Counted from the first letter of the stretch, positions 29,716-38,803 are shown. The stretch: DNA of 64,000 nucleotides from Ochrobactrum sp. Q0168 (GCF_016427605.1 NZ_JAELXQ010000007.1:124001-188000), one strand, 5' to 3'. A program made the numbers and translations. The notes: generated by a model not told the origin, from the sequence alone.

Positions 29716-30684
29716 ATGCTGGTTTTTATCATCAAGCGTCTGGCCAATGCCATCATGGTTATGCTGGCTGTTGCCTTGCTGGCCTTTTTGATCTTTCGTC
29801 TGGCGGGCGACCCCGTCGAGATGATGGCCAACGAACAGATGACGCAGGCCGACCGCGATAATCTGCGTGAGCGTCTGGGGCTTAACGATGGCCTGATGAC
29901 ACAATATACCCGGTTCGTGGTGAACGCCGCTCAAGGCAATTTCGGCATCTCCTATCGTAATGGTCAGGATGTTCTGGGCCTTATCGCCGAGCGCTTTCCG
30001 GCGACACTGGAACTGGTTCTGGTGGCGACCTTGATCTCGCTGTTGCTCGGCCTTCCCCTTGGTGTGCTGACCGCGATCAAACGTGGCAAATGGTATACGG
30101 AGGGATTGCAGTTTCTCTCCATTGTCGGTGTTTCTCTGCCAAGTTTTGTCGTCGGTATCCTGCTCATTCTGGTTTTTTCGGTCACGCTTGGCTGGTTTCC
30201 GGCGTTCGGGCGGGGTGATGTCGTACAGCTTGGCTGGTGGTCTACGGGATTGTTGACGCATTCCGGTCGTATCGCGATTTTGCTGCCGGCCATTGCGCTC
30301 TCGCTTTATCAAGTCACACTTGTCATGCGTCTGGTTCGCGCAGAAATGTTGGAAGTGCTGCGTTCGGACTATGTGAAATTCGCCCGTGCCCGCGGTATTC
30401 CGCGCTGGCGCATCTATTTCCGTCATGCGCTTCGCAACTGCCTTATGCCGGTTGTGACGATGACAGCGATGAATGTCGGTTCGCTGATCGCCTTCGCGCT
30501 GATTACCGAAACCGTGTTTCAATGGCCAGGCATGGGCATGTTGTTCATTCAGGCCGTTACCTTCCTCGATATCCCGGTCATGGCAGCCTATCTCTGCATC
30601 ATTTCCTTCATCTTCGTTGTGCTCAACACTTTCGTGGACATTGCCTATGCGGTGATTGATCCACGCCTGCGCACGGCGCGTTGA
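29716..30684 (+). CDS. peptide/nickel-type ABC permease, DppB
   Basis: A 322-aa inner-membrane permease. Typical DppB features are the N-terminal membrane helix (RLANAIMVMLAVALLAFLIFR), the extracytoplasmic block with DRDNLRERLGLNDGLMTQYTRF, and the cytosolic EAA-like loop VLRSDYVKFARARGIPRWR. AAGGAAT precedes its ATG. Confidence 0.93.
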   Translation: MLVFIIKRLANAIMVMLAVALLAFLIFRLAGDPVEMMANEQMTQADRDNLRERLGLNDGLMTQYTRFVVNAAQGNFGISYRNGQDVLGLIAERFPATLELVLVATLISLLLGLPLGVLTAIKRGKWYTEGLQFLSIVGVSLPSFVVGILLILVFSVTLGWFPAFGRGDVVQLGWWSTGLLTHSGRIAILLPAIALSLYQVTLVMRLVRAEMLEVLRSDYVKFARARGIPRWRIYFRHALRNCLMPVVTMTAMNVGSLIAFALITETVFQWPGMGMLFIQAVTFLDIPVMAAYLCIISFIFVVLNTFVDIAYAVIDPRLRTAR

Positions 30685-30718
30685 GTTGCCCATGGAACCG
30701 ATTGTGGAGTCAAAGCCG

Positions 30719-31669
30719 ATGAGCACCCCGACCACGCAAACCACCACCATCTCCCGGCCGTCGTTGGCACAGCGGGTTCGTAAAAGCGACTTGTGGTGGT
30801 CGTTCAAACACAGCAAGACCGCGATGATCAGCGCAGCGCTGCTCGCAATCCTGATCCTGACCGCATTGTTTGCACCCCTCATTGCACCGCAAAACCCCTA
30901 TGATGGCGCTGCACTCGATATGTGGAAAGCAGAGCTGCCGCCTATCTGGGAAGAGGGCGGCGAATGGCCCTTCCTGCTGGGCACCGATACGCAAGGGCGC
31001 GATATGCTGTCGGCCATTCTTTATGGTACGCGCATTTCCATCGTTATCGGCATCGCTTCCGTTGTGCTTTCCTTGGTCATCGGCATGAGTGCCGGTTTGG
31101 TCTCAGGCTATTTCGGCGGTTTTATCGACAATCTCCTGATGCGCATCGGCGATATCACGCTGTCGATCCCGACCATTCTGGTCGCCATTCTGGTTTCAAC
31201 CGTCGTGCGACAGATGTTGCCTGTCAGCCTGCGCGAGGTCGGAGCATCCGCGGTTCTCATTCTGGCCATCGCGCTCTCCGCATGGGTGCAATATGCCCGT
31301 ACTGTCCGCGCTCAGGCCATCGTTGAAACGGGTAAGGATTATGTGTCCGCCGCCCGTCTGATCGGCGTTCCGGCGCGCCGCATCATGGCGAGACATATTC
31401 TGCCCAATACGCTGACGCCCATCATGGTGGCGGCAACGCTTAACTTCGGCATGGCCATTCTTACCGAAGCCACGCTCTCCTTCCTTGGTATCGGCATGCC
31501 GCCGAGCCAGCCCTCTCTCGGGACTCTGATCCGCATCGGCAACCAGTTTCTGTTTTCCGGTTCCTGGTGGATCGTGCTCTTCCCCGTCATTCAGCTCTGC
31601 CTGCTGGTCGTGGCCGTCAATATGCTTGGCGACTGGCTGCGCGATGCTCTCAATCCGAAACTGAGGTAA
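30719..31669 (+). CDS. peptide/nickel-type ABC permease, DppC
   Basis: A 316-aa inner-membrane permease with the DppC landmarks: FLLGTDTQGRDMLSAILYGTRIS and the EAA loop VETGKDYVSAARLIGVPARRIMARHILPN. It pairs with the preceding permease. The ATG at 30719 has GGAG nine bases upstream; 30692 is an alternative ATG with a weaker site. The following amidohydrolase starts 5 bases after its stop, so enzyme and importer are one operon. Confidence 0.92.
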   Translation: MSTPTTQTTTISRPSLAQRVRKSDLWWSFKHSKTAMISAALLAILILTALFAPLIAPQNPYDGAALDMWKAELPPIWEEGGEWPFLLGTDTQGRDMLSAILYGTRISIVIGIASVVLSLVIGMSAGLVSGYFGGFIDNLLMRIGDITLSIPTILVAILVSTVVRQMLPVSLREVGASAVLILAIALSAWVQYARTVRAQAIVETGKDYVSAARLIGVPARRIMARHILPNTLTPIMVAATLNFGMAILTEATLSFLGIGMPPSQPSLGTLIRIGNQFLFSGSWWIVLFPVIQLCLLVVAVNMLGDWLRDALNPKLR

Positions 31670-31674
31670 TATCG

Positions 31675-32868
31675 ATGAACAATCTTTTGCTCCGCAATGT
31701 GCGCCCTATGGCTGGCGATACATGCGATGTTTTGATCAAGGATGGGAAGATTGCCGGTTTCGGACAGTTCGAGGCAGAGCCGGGTATGGCCATCGAAGAT
31801 GGTGGTAATGCAATCATGGCACCCGGCCTGATTGATGCGCATACGCATCTCGACAAGACGACCTGGGGCATGCCCTGGCATGTCAATAATCGTGCCGCGA
31901 TCCTGCGTGAACGTATTGATTTCGAGCGCGAGCACCGGCTGGAAATCGGCCTTGATCCGCATCGCCAGTCAATGCGTCATGCAATCGGTCTTGCCGCCCA
32001 TGGCGCAACGCATATCCGTAGCCATGTCGATATAGATCCTACTCATGGATTGTCATTGGTCGAAGGCGTCTGGGCAACACGCGAGAAGCTGAAAGGCATC
32101 ATTGATATCGAGATCGTTGCATTCCCGCAGTCGGGTCTGATGGTCATGCCTGGTACGGAAGAGTTGCTCGATGAGGCCTTGCGTCAGGGTTGTGAAGTTC
32201 TGGGTGGTATTGATCCATGCGGTATTGATCGCGACCCAAAGGGTCAGCTCGATATTCTGTTCGCGCTCGCTCTCAAGCACGGCGTACCGATTGATATTCA
32301 TCTCCATGAGACTGGTGATCTTGGCGCGTTCACGATGGAACTCATCTTTGAGCGTATCCGCGCCAATGGTATGGAAGGGAAGGTGGCGATCAGCCACGCT
32401 TTCGCGCTCGGCATGAATGATTATTTGCGCGTCGGCCAGTTGATCGAACAGATCGCCGCTCTGGATGTCGCAATTCTGACGACCGGCGCGCCATCGGCCA
32501 CAGTGCCGTCGATCAAGCGCCTGAAGGAAGCGGGCGTGCGCATTGGTGGCGGTTGTGATGGCATTCGCGACACCTGGGGACCATGGGGGCAACCAGATAT
32601 GCTGGATCGCGCCAAGATCATTGGCATGAAAAACGGCGTCCGTTCAGATCATGATCTGGAACATCTCCTGTACATCGTCTCTCAGGGCGGTGCGGATGTG
32701 ATGCGTCTTGAAAACTATGGTCTGGATGTGGGCTGCAATGCAGACTTTACCCTTCTGACGGGTGAAACACTGGCCCATGCCGTGGTGGATATCGCGCGGC
32801 GCCCTCTGGTGGTCAAGGACGGTCGCGTCACTGCACGTAACGGCGTTGCTGTGGTGGAGATGCCGTGA
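31675..32868 (+). CDS. amidohydrolase, cytosine-deaminase-like
   Basis: A 397-aa amidohydrolase of the CodA/AtzC-type branch. Metal ligands are visible: HTH in APGLIDAHTHLDKT, His in DIHLHETGD, His in AISHAFALG and Asp in GGGCDGIRDTWGPWG. These enzymes remove ring amino groups or N-alkyl amines from pyrimidine or triazine-like compounds. It is translationally close to the upstream permease and overlaps the next amidohydrolase gene by a GTGATGA junction, so the two act on the same imported molecule. The substrate is unknown. Confidence 0.88.
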   Translation: MNNLLLRNVRPMAGDTCDVLIKDGKIAGFGQFEAEPGMAIEDGGNAIMAPGLIDAHTHLDKTTWGMPWHVNNRAAILRERIDFEREHRLEIGLDPHRQSMRHAIGLAAHGATHIRSHVDIDPTHGLSLVEGVWATREKLKGIIDIEIVAFPQSGLMVMPGTEELLDEALRQGCEVLGGIDPCGIDRDPKGQLDILFALALKHGVPIDIHLHETGDLGAFTMELIFERIRANGMEGKVAISHAFALGMNDYLRVGQLIEQIAALDVAILTTGAPSATVPSIKRLKEAGVRIGGGCDGIRDTWGPWGQPDMLDRAKIIGMKNGVRSDHDLEHLLYIVSQGGADVMRLENYGLDVGCNADFTLLTGETLAHAVVDIARRPLVVKDGRVTARNGVAVVEMP

Positions 32869-34361
32869 TGAACAACGCTATGGATACATTAACGCTTGGT
32901 CAGCGACCCGATGGACTGACCCTGATTACCGCCAGTTGGGTGGTGGGGCACAAGGATGGCGGCCATACGCTTTTGCGCAATGGCGAAGTCGCGTTTGAAA
33001 ACGGTGAGATTGTTTTTGTTGGACATGGTTTCACCGGTGAACTGGCGCGCCGCATCGATTTCGGCAATGCGCTGATCTCGCCGGGTCTCATTGATCTTGA
33101 TGCCCTGTCGGACCTCGACACCACCATTCTTGGCATAGACAACCATCCCGGTTGGGCCAAGGGCCGCGTCTGGCCACGGTCTTATGTCGAGGCTGGCCCT
33201 TATGAGATGTACAGTCAGGACGAGCTGGCTTTTCAAAAGCGCTTTGCGTTCGGCCAGCTCCTGCTGAATGGGATCACCACGGCGGCACCCATCGCCTCTC
33301 TATTCTATCGCGAATGGGGCGAAACAGTTGCCGAGTTCGATGCTGCTGCCGAGGCGGCTGGTGAACTGGGGCTACGCGTTTATCTGAGCCCTGCCTACCG
33401 TTCAGGCGGCATGGTTCTGGAGGAGCCGGGAAAGATTGTTCCTGTTTTCGACGAAGAGCGTGGTTTTCAGGGGCTGAAAGACGCCGTTGCTTATATCGAG
33501 CGCCAGAATGGCCGTCACGGCGATCTGGTGCGCGGCATGTTGGCTCCGGATCGGGTCGAGACTTCGACACTTGGATTGTTGCAACGCACCGATGCAGCTG
33601 CGCGCGATTTAGGCTGCAAGTTCCGTCTCCATATGGCTCAAGGCACGATGGAAGTCGATACTGTGCGGATGTTGCACGGCTCGACGGCTCCGGTATGGCT
33701 TGCGAAACATGGTCTGCTCAGCGAGCGGATGATTGCACCTCACGCGACGAACGCAACGGATGAAGATCTGGGCCTCTATGCGGCCAATGGCGTTTCCATT
33801 GTGCATTGTCCGCTGGTATCGGCACGCAGCGGTTCGATCCTCAAATCCTTCTCCGCTTGCCGCAAGCGGGGGATCAATATTGCCATGGGCACAGATACCA
33901 CTCCGCCAGATATGCTCATGAATTTGCTGACGGGCCTTATCGCTGGCCGCATCGCCGATGGTGCGCCGGACCGTTTGCGGTCAGCGGATCTTTTTGACGC
34001 GGCGACCATTGGTGGCGCAAGAGCACTCGGACGCGGTGATCTGGGTCACCTCTCACCGGGTGCGAGAGCGGATATAGCGGTCTTCGATCTCGACGACACC
34101 ATCATGGCGGCGACAGTTGATCCCATCACGACCATTGTCACAGGCGGTTCGGGCAAGATCACGCGTGCGGTCTTTGTCGATGGCCGCGCTTCCATGATTA
34201 ATCGGAAGCTTGCAGGGTTGGACATGGAACAAGCGCGCCGTCAGGCGCAGGCCCAGTTCGACGGGCTTATCGCCAAATATCCCGAGCGCAGCTGGAACCA
34301 TCCTCCTGTCGCGGAAATCTTCCCTTCCAGCTATCCGATAGAAGGTGATTTCAATGCATGA
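32868..34361 (+). CDS. amidohydrolase-family protein lacking the HxH metal motif
   Basis: A 497-aa protein with amidohydrolase landmarks: LTLITASWVVGHKDGG start, a His in FRLHMAQG, a His in IAPHATNATDE, Asp in MGTDTTPPDM, and the C-terminal GARADIAVFDLDDTIM strand. The position normally occupied by HxH after the PGLID strand reads PGLIDLDALSDLD, so the two N-terminal metal ligands are absent. It may bind a single metal or act on a different substrate. The start is GTG 32865 or ATG 32868, overlapping the previous gene. Confidence 0.82.
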   Translation: MNNAMDTLTLGQRPDGLTLITASWVVGHKDGGHTLLRNGEVAFENGEIVFVGHGFTGELARRIDFGNALISPGLIDLDALSDLDTTILGIDNHPGWAKGRVWPRSYVEAGPYEMYSQDELAFQKRFAFGQLLLNGITTAAPIASLFYREWGETVAEFDAAAEAAGELGLRVYLSPAYRSGGMVLEEPGKIVPVFDEERGFQGLKDAVAYIERQNGRHGDLVRGMLAPDRVETSTLGLLQRTDAAARDLGCKFRLHMAQGTMEVDTVRMLHGSTAPVWLAKHGLLSERMIAPHATNATDEDLGLYAANGVSIVHCPLVSARSGSILKSFSACRKRGINIAMGTDTTPPDMLMNLLTGLIAGRIADGAPDRLRSADLFDAATIGGARALGRGDLGHLSPGARADIAVFDLDDTIMAATVDPITTIVTGGSGKITRAVFVDGRASMINRKLAGLDMEQARRQAQAQFDGLIAKYPERSWNHPPVAEIFPSSYPIEGDFNA

Positions 34362-35349
34362 CATGCAAGAACCAGTCATTGAAGTGCGCAATCTGCGCGT
34401 GGATTTTCCCGGGCGTCATGGCACGGTTACCGCTTTGTCGGATGTGAGCCTGTCGATCCGCCCCGGTGAAATCCTTGGCGTTGTGGGGGAATCCGGCGCG
34501 GGCAAGTCCATGACTGGCTTGGCCATTCAAGGCCTGCTGGAAGCGCCTGGGCATATCGCCGACGGTGAAGTGTGGCTTGGCAAGCGCCGGATCGACACGC
34601 TGGATGACCGGGCTATGGAGAAAATTCGCGGCCGTGAAATCGGCGCGATTTTTCAGGATCCGCTCACCTCGCTCAATCCGCTGTTCACGGTGGGCGCGCA
34701 GCTTGTCGAGACGATCCGGCGCCATCTTGGTCTTGGCAAGGCTCAGGCGCGTGAACGGGCTATCCAGTTGCTGCGCGATGTCGGCATTCCTTCGCCGGAG
34801 GACCGCGTCAACCAGTATCCGCATCAGTTCTCGGGCGGTATGCGACAGCGCGTGGTGATTGCACTTGCACTTGCCGCATCGCCAAAGCTGGTGATCGCGG
34901 ACGAACCGACGACGGCGCTAGATGTATCGATCCAGGCACAGATCATTTCGCTCTTGCGGAAACTCTGCAAGGAAAAGCAGACCGCCGTTATGCTCGTTAC
35001 GCACGATATGGGCGTGATTGCCGAAGCGGCTGATCGCATTGCCGTGATGTATGCGGGGCGACTGATTGAGATCGGGCCTGTCGAACAGGTTCTGCATCAG
35101 CCGCGTCACCCCTATACACAGGGCTTGATGGCCTCGATCCCGTCGCTTGGTGCGCGGGTGGAAAAGCTGAACCAGATTGATGGCTCGATGCCGCGCCTTG
35201 ACGCTATTCCCAAGGGTTGCGCTTTCAATCCGCGTTGCAAAGTGGCGGTGCCCCGCTGTCTTGAGGAACGCCCCGAACTCAACCTTATCAGTCAAAACCC
35301 CAATCTTGGCGCTAGCGCTTGTTGGCTCAACGCAGGAGGCAGCGTATGA
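34354..35349 (+). CDS. peptide/nickel-type ABC ATPase, DppD
   Basis: A 331-aa ATPase with Walker A GESGAGKSM, signature FSGGMRQRVVIALAL and Walker B VIADEPTTALD. The C-terminus carries the oligopeptide/dipeptide Cys-rich element (GCAFNPRCKVAVPRCLEERPEL), which binds an Fe-S or zinc site in DppD relatives. The start overlaps the upstream stop (ATGCATGA) with AAGGTG as ribosome site; an upstream GTG is less likely. Confidence 0.94.
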   Translation: MHDMQEPVIEVRNLRVDFPGRHGTVTALSDVSLSIRPGEILGVVGESGAGKSMTGLAIQGLLEAPGHIADGEVWLGKRRIDTLDDRAMEKIRGREIGAIFQDPLTSLNPLFTVGAQLVETIRRHLGLGKAQARERAIQLLRDVGIPSPEDRVNQYPHQFSGGMRQRVVIALALAASPKLVIADEPTTALDVSIQAQIISLLRKLCKEKQTAVMLVTHDMGVIAEAADRIAVMYAGRLIEIGPVEQVLHQPRHPYTQGLMASIPSLGARVEKLNQIDGSMPRLDAIPKGCAFNPRCKVAVPRCLEERPELNLISQNPNLGASACWLNAGGSV

Positions 35350-36335
35350 CGAACCCGTCGAAAGAAACTGCGGCTTTGACCGTCGAGCGTCTGGTCAAGA
35401 CATTTGATGTCTCGGCTCCATGGCTCAACAGAGTGATAGAGCGCAAGCCGCGCCAGTACCTCCAGGCTGTCAACGATATCAGCTTTACGGTGCCAGCAGG
35501 TGGTTGTCTGAGCATCGTTGGCGAAAGCGGATGCGGAAAGTCAACCGTAGCCCGACTGGTCACTGGATTGCATGGCGCGACAAGCGGCCAGATGCGGTTT
35601 GCGCCCGGCAAAAGTGGTGCGCCATTGACGGCGCAGATGATATTTCAGGACCCTTATGCCTCGCTCAATCCTCGTTGGCGCGTCAAGAACATCATCGCTG
35701 AACCATTGCGGGAATTGAAACTGCGCAAAACGGCGGCGGAAGTTACCGAGCGCGTGGAGGAACTTCTGCGCACCGTTGGACTTTCACCTTCCGATGGCGA
35801 AAAGTTTCCGCACGAATTTTCTGGCGGGCAACGCCAGCGCATTTCAATTGCGCGTGCCTTGGCGAGCGAGCCTGAGTTTCTCGTTTGCGACGAGCCGACT
35901 TCGGCGCTGGACGTTTCAGTGCAGGCGCAGGTGCTCAATCTTATGCGACGGTTGCAGGATGAGTTGGGCCTGACCTACCTCTTCATCAGCCATGATATGA
36001 GCGTCGTTCGCCACATGTCTGACCGCATCGCGGTCATGTATCTGGGGCGGATTGTTGAAGAGGGCAATACGGAAGAACTCTTCGCGCAGCCACGTCATCC
36101 CTATACGCAGCTTTTGTTGCAGACAATCCCCAATATTGAAGCGCCCAATCGCAACCGCACACCGGCAAGCGGTGAAGTTCCAAGCCCGCTGAAGCCGCCT
36201 TCCGGTTGCACATTCCATCCGCGGTGTCCGTTTGCGGTGGCGCGCTGTGAGCAGGAAGCGCCGAAGATGCAGACTTTGTCGAATGGCACACGTGTGGCCT
36301 GTCATCTGGTGGAAGAGGCCGCAGCCGCTGCCTGA
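35346..36335 (+). CDS. peptide/nickel-type ABC ATPase, DppF
   Basis: A 329-aa ATPase with Walker A GESGCGKST, signature FSGGQRQRISIARAL and Walker [12 protein letters not shown]. The C-terminal CTFHPRCPFAVARCEQEAP element again matches the DppF-type Cys cluster. An AGGAGG ribosome site precedes the ATG at 35346, which overlaps the DppD stop by four bases. Confidence 0.94.
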   Translation: MTNPSKETAALTVERLVKTFDVSAPWLNRVIERKPRQYLQAVNDISFTVPAGGCLSIVGESGCGKSTVARLVTGLHGATSGQMRFAPGKSGAPLTAQMIFQDPYASLNPRWRVKNIIAEPLRELKLRKTAAEVTERVEELLRTVGLSPSDGEKFPHEFSGGQRQRISIARALASEPEFLVCDEPTSALDVSVQAQVLNLMRRLQDELGLTYLFISHDMSVVRHMSDRIAVMYLGRIVEEGNTEELFAQPRHPYTQLLLQTIPNIEAPNRNRTPASGEVPSPLKPPSGCTFHPRCPFAVARCEQEAPKMQTLSNGTRVACHLVEEAAAAA

Positions 36336-36438
36336 TACAGGGTATTCAAGCGCCGCATTGGTCTACCGTTGCATGTTTGAAGCAGGCAACGAGATCTGCG
36401 GAAAAGTGCTCCAGTCGGTGTTAAAGCGGGTTGTTAAA

Positions 36439-36470
36439 TTGTCGACAATATGAAATATTATTGTAGATAA
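36439..36470. promoter_or_regulatory. TTGTCGACAA dyad and related TTGTAGATAA upstream of the flavin reductase gene
   Basis: TTGTCGACAA at 36439-36448 is the same dyad as at 27850. TTGTAGATAA at 36461-36470 is a weaker copy. They sit 23-54 bases before the flavin reductase ATG, a repressor position. Confidence 0.65.
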
Positions 36471-36492
36471 TAAATCAGGTTTCGGGGACGTG

Positions 36493-37119
36493 ATGGAATT
36501 CGATTTTGAAGAGCTGGACCCTCAAAGCCGTTACAGGCTTCTGACGAATTTCATCGGCCCGCGACCGATTGCACTTGTGACAACTCGCTCACCGGCTGGC
36601 CACAGCAATGCCGCGCCGATGAGCTTCTTCAACGTGTTTTCGCACGACCCGGCCATTGTCGTTCTGGGCATTCAACCGCGTCTTTCCGGTGAGGAAAAGG
36701 ACACGCTGGCGAATATCCGTCGCACCGGCGAGTTCGCAATCAGCATGATCGACATGGCATTGTCGGAACAGATGCTGATTTGCGGATTGGGTTTTGACAG
36801 TGAGGTCGATGAGCTTGAGATGGCGGGGCTGTCAGCGGCACCCTGCCAGAAAATCGATGTCTCTTTTGCTGAACAGGCACCTTGCACCTTCGAGTGCCGT
36901 GTCGAACGTGTGATCGATTATCCACGTCGTGCGCTTATCCTGGGCGAGGTGGTGCATATGCACGTCCGTCGCAATTGTCTGGATGCCGACGGCCATTACG
37001 TCGATCCCGAATTCTATCAACCGATTGCCCGGCTTCACGCCGACAATTACATCACTTCAGATCGCCAGTTCGTTTTGAAGGCACCGCCCATCGCCGATTT
37101 CGTGAAGCCGGAAAACTAG
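36493..37119 (+). CDS. flavin reductase-like protein (DIM6/NTAB, RutF-type fold)
   Basis: A 208-aa split-barrel FMN-binding flavin reductase domain protein, with YRLLTNFIGPRPIALVTTRSPAGHSNAAPMSFFNVFSHDPAIVVLGIQ as its signature region (read in pieces). Members reduce flavin with NAD(P)H for a partner monooxygenase or act on flavin directly. No flavin monooxygenase partner is present in the window. It follows the Dpp operon by 155 bases with its own operator. The start is ATG 36493 just after a GTG. Confidence 0.85.
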   Translation: MEFDFEELDPQSRYRLLTNFIGPRPIALVTTRSPAGHSNAAPMSFFNVFSHDPAIVVLGIQPRLSGEEKDTLANIRRTGEFAISMIDMALSEQMLICGLGFDSEVDELEMAGLSAAPCQKIDVSFAEQAPCTFECRVERVIDYPRRALILGEVVHMHVRRNCLDADGHYVDPEFYQPIARLHADNYITSDRQFVLKAPPIADFVKPEN

Positions 37120-37151
37120 GCCAGAACGACGGTTCTTCGAGAATTTTTATC

Positions 37152-37886
37152 ATGCACATTCATCTGATCAATCCTAACTCAACAGCGTCTATGACAGCGC
37201 AAGCTCTTGATAGTGCTCTGCTCGTCAAACACAGCAGCACCAAGGTCTCAGCTTCAAATCCTGCCGACACGCCTGTCAGCATTGAAGGCGGAGCCGATGA
37301 AGCACTGGCGGTGCCGGGCATGCTTGCGGAAATCCGAAAAGGTGAAGCGCAAGGCGTGAACGCCTATGTGATCGCCTGCTTTGACGATCCCGGCCTGCAT
37401 GCGGCGCGAGAGATCGCGAAGGGTCCGGTACTGGGCATTTGTCAGGCGGCGGTACAGGTGGCCATGACGATCAGCCGGCGTTTTTCAATCATCACGACCT
37501 TGCCGCGGTCGGTTCCGATCATCGAAGATTTGGTTAGTGATTACGGCGCAGATCGTCATTGCAGGAAAGTGCGTGCGATCAATTTGCCGGTGCTGGGTCT
37601 GGAGGAAGATCCTGCGGAAGCGGAACGGCTTTTGATCAGCGAGATCGAACTCGCCAAGCGCGAAGATCGGGCAGAGGCGATCATTCTCGGCTGCGCGGGC
37701 ATGACGTCCTTGTGCGATCGGTTGCGGGATGCAACGGGCGTTCCGGTGATCGACGGTGTCGCGGCGGCGGTGAAGCTTGCCGAAGCTCTGGTCGGAGCGG
37801 GCTACGCGACTTCGAAGGTGAACACCTATGACTATCCGCGCGTGAAGACGGGCAATAAGGACGCCATCTGCGGAATATGTGCCTGA
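37152..37886 (+). CDS. Asp/Glu/hydantoin racemase-family protein
   Basis: A 244-aa racemase of the HyuE/Asp-Glu racemase family. Both catalytic Cys positions are visible: IACFDDPG and LGCAGMTSL; the N-terminus shows MHIHLINPNS and later ILGCAGM and GVPVIDGVAAAVKLAE. It interconverts stereoisomers of hydantoins or related amides, or of Asp/Glu. The family call is firm, the substrate is not. A much longer reading frame upstream overlaps the flavin reductase gene and is not believable; this start gives the family-typical N-terminus. It lies in the TTGTCGACAA regulon. Confidence 0.88.
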   Translation: MHIHLINPNSTASMTAQALDSALLVKHSSTKVSASNPADTPVSIEGGADEALAVPGMLAEIRKGEAQGVNAYVIACFDDPGLHAAREIAKGPVLGICQAAVQVAMTISRRFSIITTLPRSVPIIEDLVSDYGADRHCRKVRAINLPVLGLEEDPAEAERLLISEIELAKREDRAEAIILGCAGMTSLCDRLRDATGVPVIDGVAAAVKLAEALVGAGYATSKVNTYDYPRVKTGNKDAICGICA

Positions 37887-37906
37887 AATAGAAGCATCAC
37901 GATGTA

Positions 37907-37916
37907 TTGTTGACAA
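37907..37916. promoter_or_regulatory. TTGTTGACAA dyad upstream of the GntR gene
   Basis: TTGTTGACAA is one mismatch from TTGTCGACAA and lies 80 bases before the GntR start. It is the fourth promoter in the cluster carrying the motif, consistent with autoregulation. Confidence 0.6.
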
Positions 37917-37995
37917 TTTTGTAGGCGCTTTGCGGTTGCAATAGTTGACTTTTTCGGTCGCATCACGCTTCCTGAATCGGAACGGGAGCAAGACC

Positions 37996-38673
37996 ATGAC
38001 TGATCAGACAGGTGTCTCGACGCAGCAGATTGTTGAGAAAGTATGGCTATCCATTGCCGAGCGCCGTCTGCGTCCGGGGGTGCAGCTTAAAGAAGAGCAG
38101 ATGGCGACGATTTTTCACGTCAGCCGGGCGCGTATCCGTCAAGCACTTGCCGCGCTTGAGCGGGAAGGGCTGGTCACGATTATTCCCAATCGCGGCGCTT
38201 TTGTCTGCAAGCCTACGGTGGAAGAAGCGCGGGACGTGTTCTTCGTTCGCCGCACCGTGGAACGATGCGTGGTCGAGCGCCTTGGGCGTTCTCCGTCAAA
38301 GGACAAGATCAAGATTTTGCGCGAACATGTTGCGAAAGAACGTGTCGCCAACAAGAACAACGTCACGACCGATATCATCAAGTTGTCAGGTGGCTTTCAT
38401 CTGCTGCTGGCCGAACTGACGGGGTCTGATTTTCTGTTTACGACGATGCGCGATCTCATTTCGCGCACCTCTCTCATTACGGCTGTCTATCGCAATACCA
38501 ACCGCTTCAACTGCGGGCCCGATGAACACGCGGAGATTGTGGAAGCGATTCTGCATGGCGACGTCACAAAGGCCGCCGATCTGATGGCGCACCACCTTGA
38601 ACATGTGGAATCCGAGCTGGACCTGCGGGAAATCAATGATCTCTCTCATGATTTGAGTGCGGCGCTCGCCTGA
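37996..38673 (+). CDS. GntR-family regulator (FCD), candidate regulator of the Dpp-amidohydrolase cluster
   Basis: A 225-aa regulator: winged HTH (IVEKVWLSIAERRLRPGVQLKEEQMATIFHVSRARIRQALAALEREG, read in parts) followed by an FCD helical domain (VEEARDVFFVRRTVERCVVERLG; GGFHLLLAELTGSDF; CGPDEHAEIVEAILHG). The ATG at 37996 has CGGGAGC upstream; longer frames lack one. It closes the cluster that starts with the amidohydrolase at 24.5 kb and is the obvious candidate for binding TTGTCGACAA. The link is inferred from position and motif type. Confidence 0.88.
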   Translation: MTDQTGVSTQQIVEKVWLSIAERRLRPGVQLKEEQMATIFHVSRARIRQALAALEREGLVTIIPNRGAFVCKPTVEEARDVFFVRRTVERCVVERLGRSPSKDKIKILREHVAKERVANKNNVTTDIIKLSGGFHLLLAELTGSDFLFTTMRDLISRTSLITAVYRNTNRFNCGPDEHAEIVEAILHGDVTKAADLMAHHLEHVESELDLREINDLSHDLSAALA

Positions 38674-38780
38674 ACGAGTATGACCGGAGAAGGGCGATGG
38701 TTCTTTTTCGCCGATAGCCGTGTGATTGATGGCGGATACGCCTTTACTAAATTATTTCAATAAGTTGTTAGCAAAGTAAG

Positions 38781-38803
38781 CCAACCGGTTATTGGCCGGT
38801 TGG
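38781..38803. terminator. hairpin after the GntR gene
   Basis: CCAACCGG and CCGGTTGG form a perfect 8-bp stem with a 7-base loop, followed by TTCGCTTT. It is ~110 bases after the GntR stop and could end the transcript. Confidence 0.6.

Noticed and set aside
29662-30882. 406-codon minus-strand open frame over the DppB gene
   Set aside because: It lies entirely opposite a clear permease gene and has biased composition (His, Gln, Arg-rich) with no domain.
36882-37151. N-terminal extension of the racemase gene
   Set aside because: The extension overlaps the flavin reductase gene and has no family similarity; the start at 37152 fits the family.
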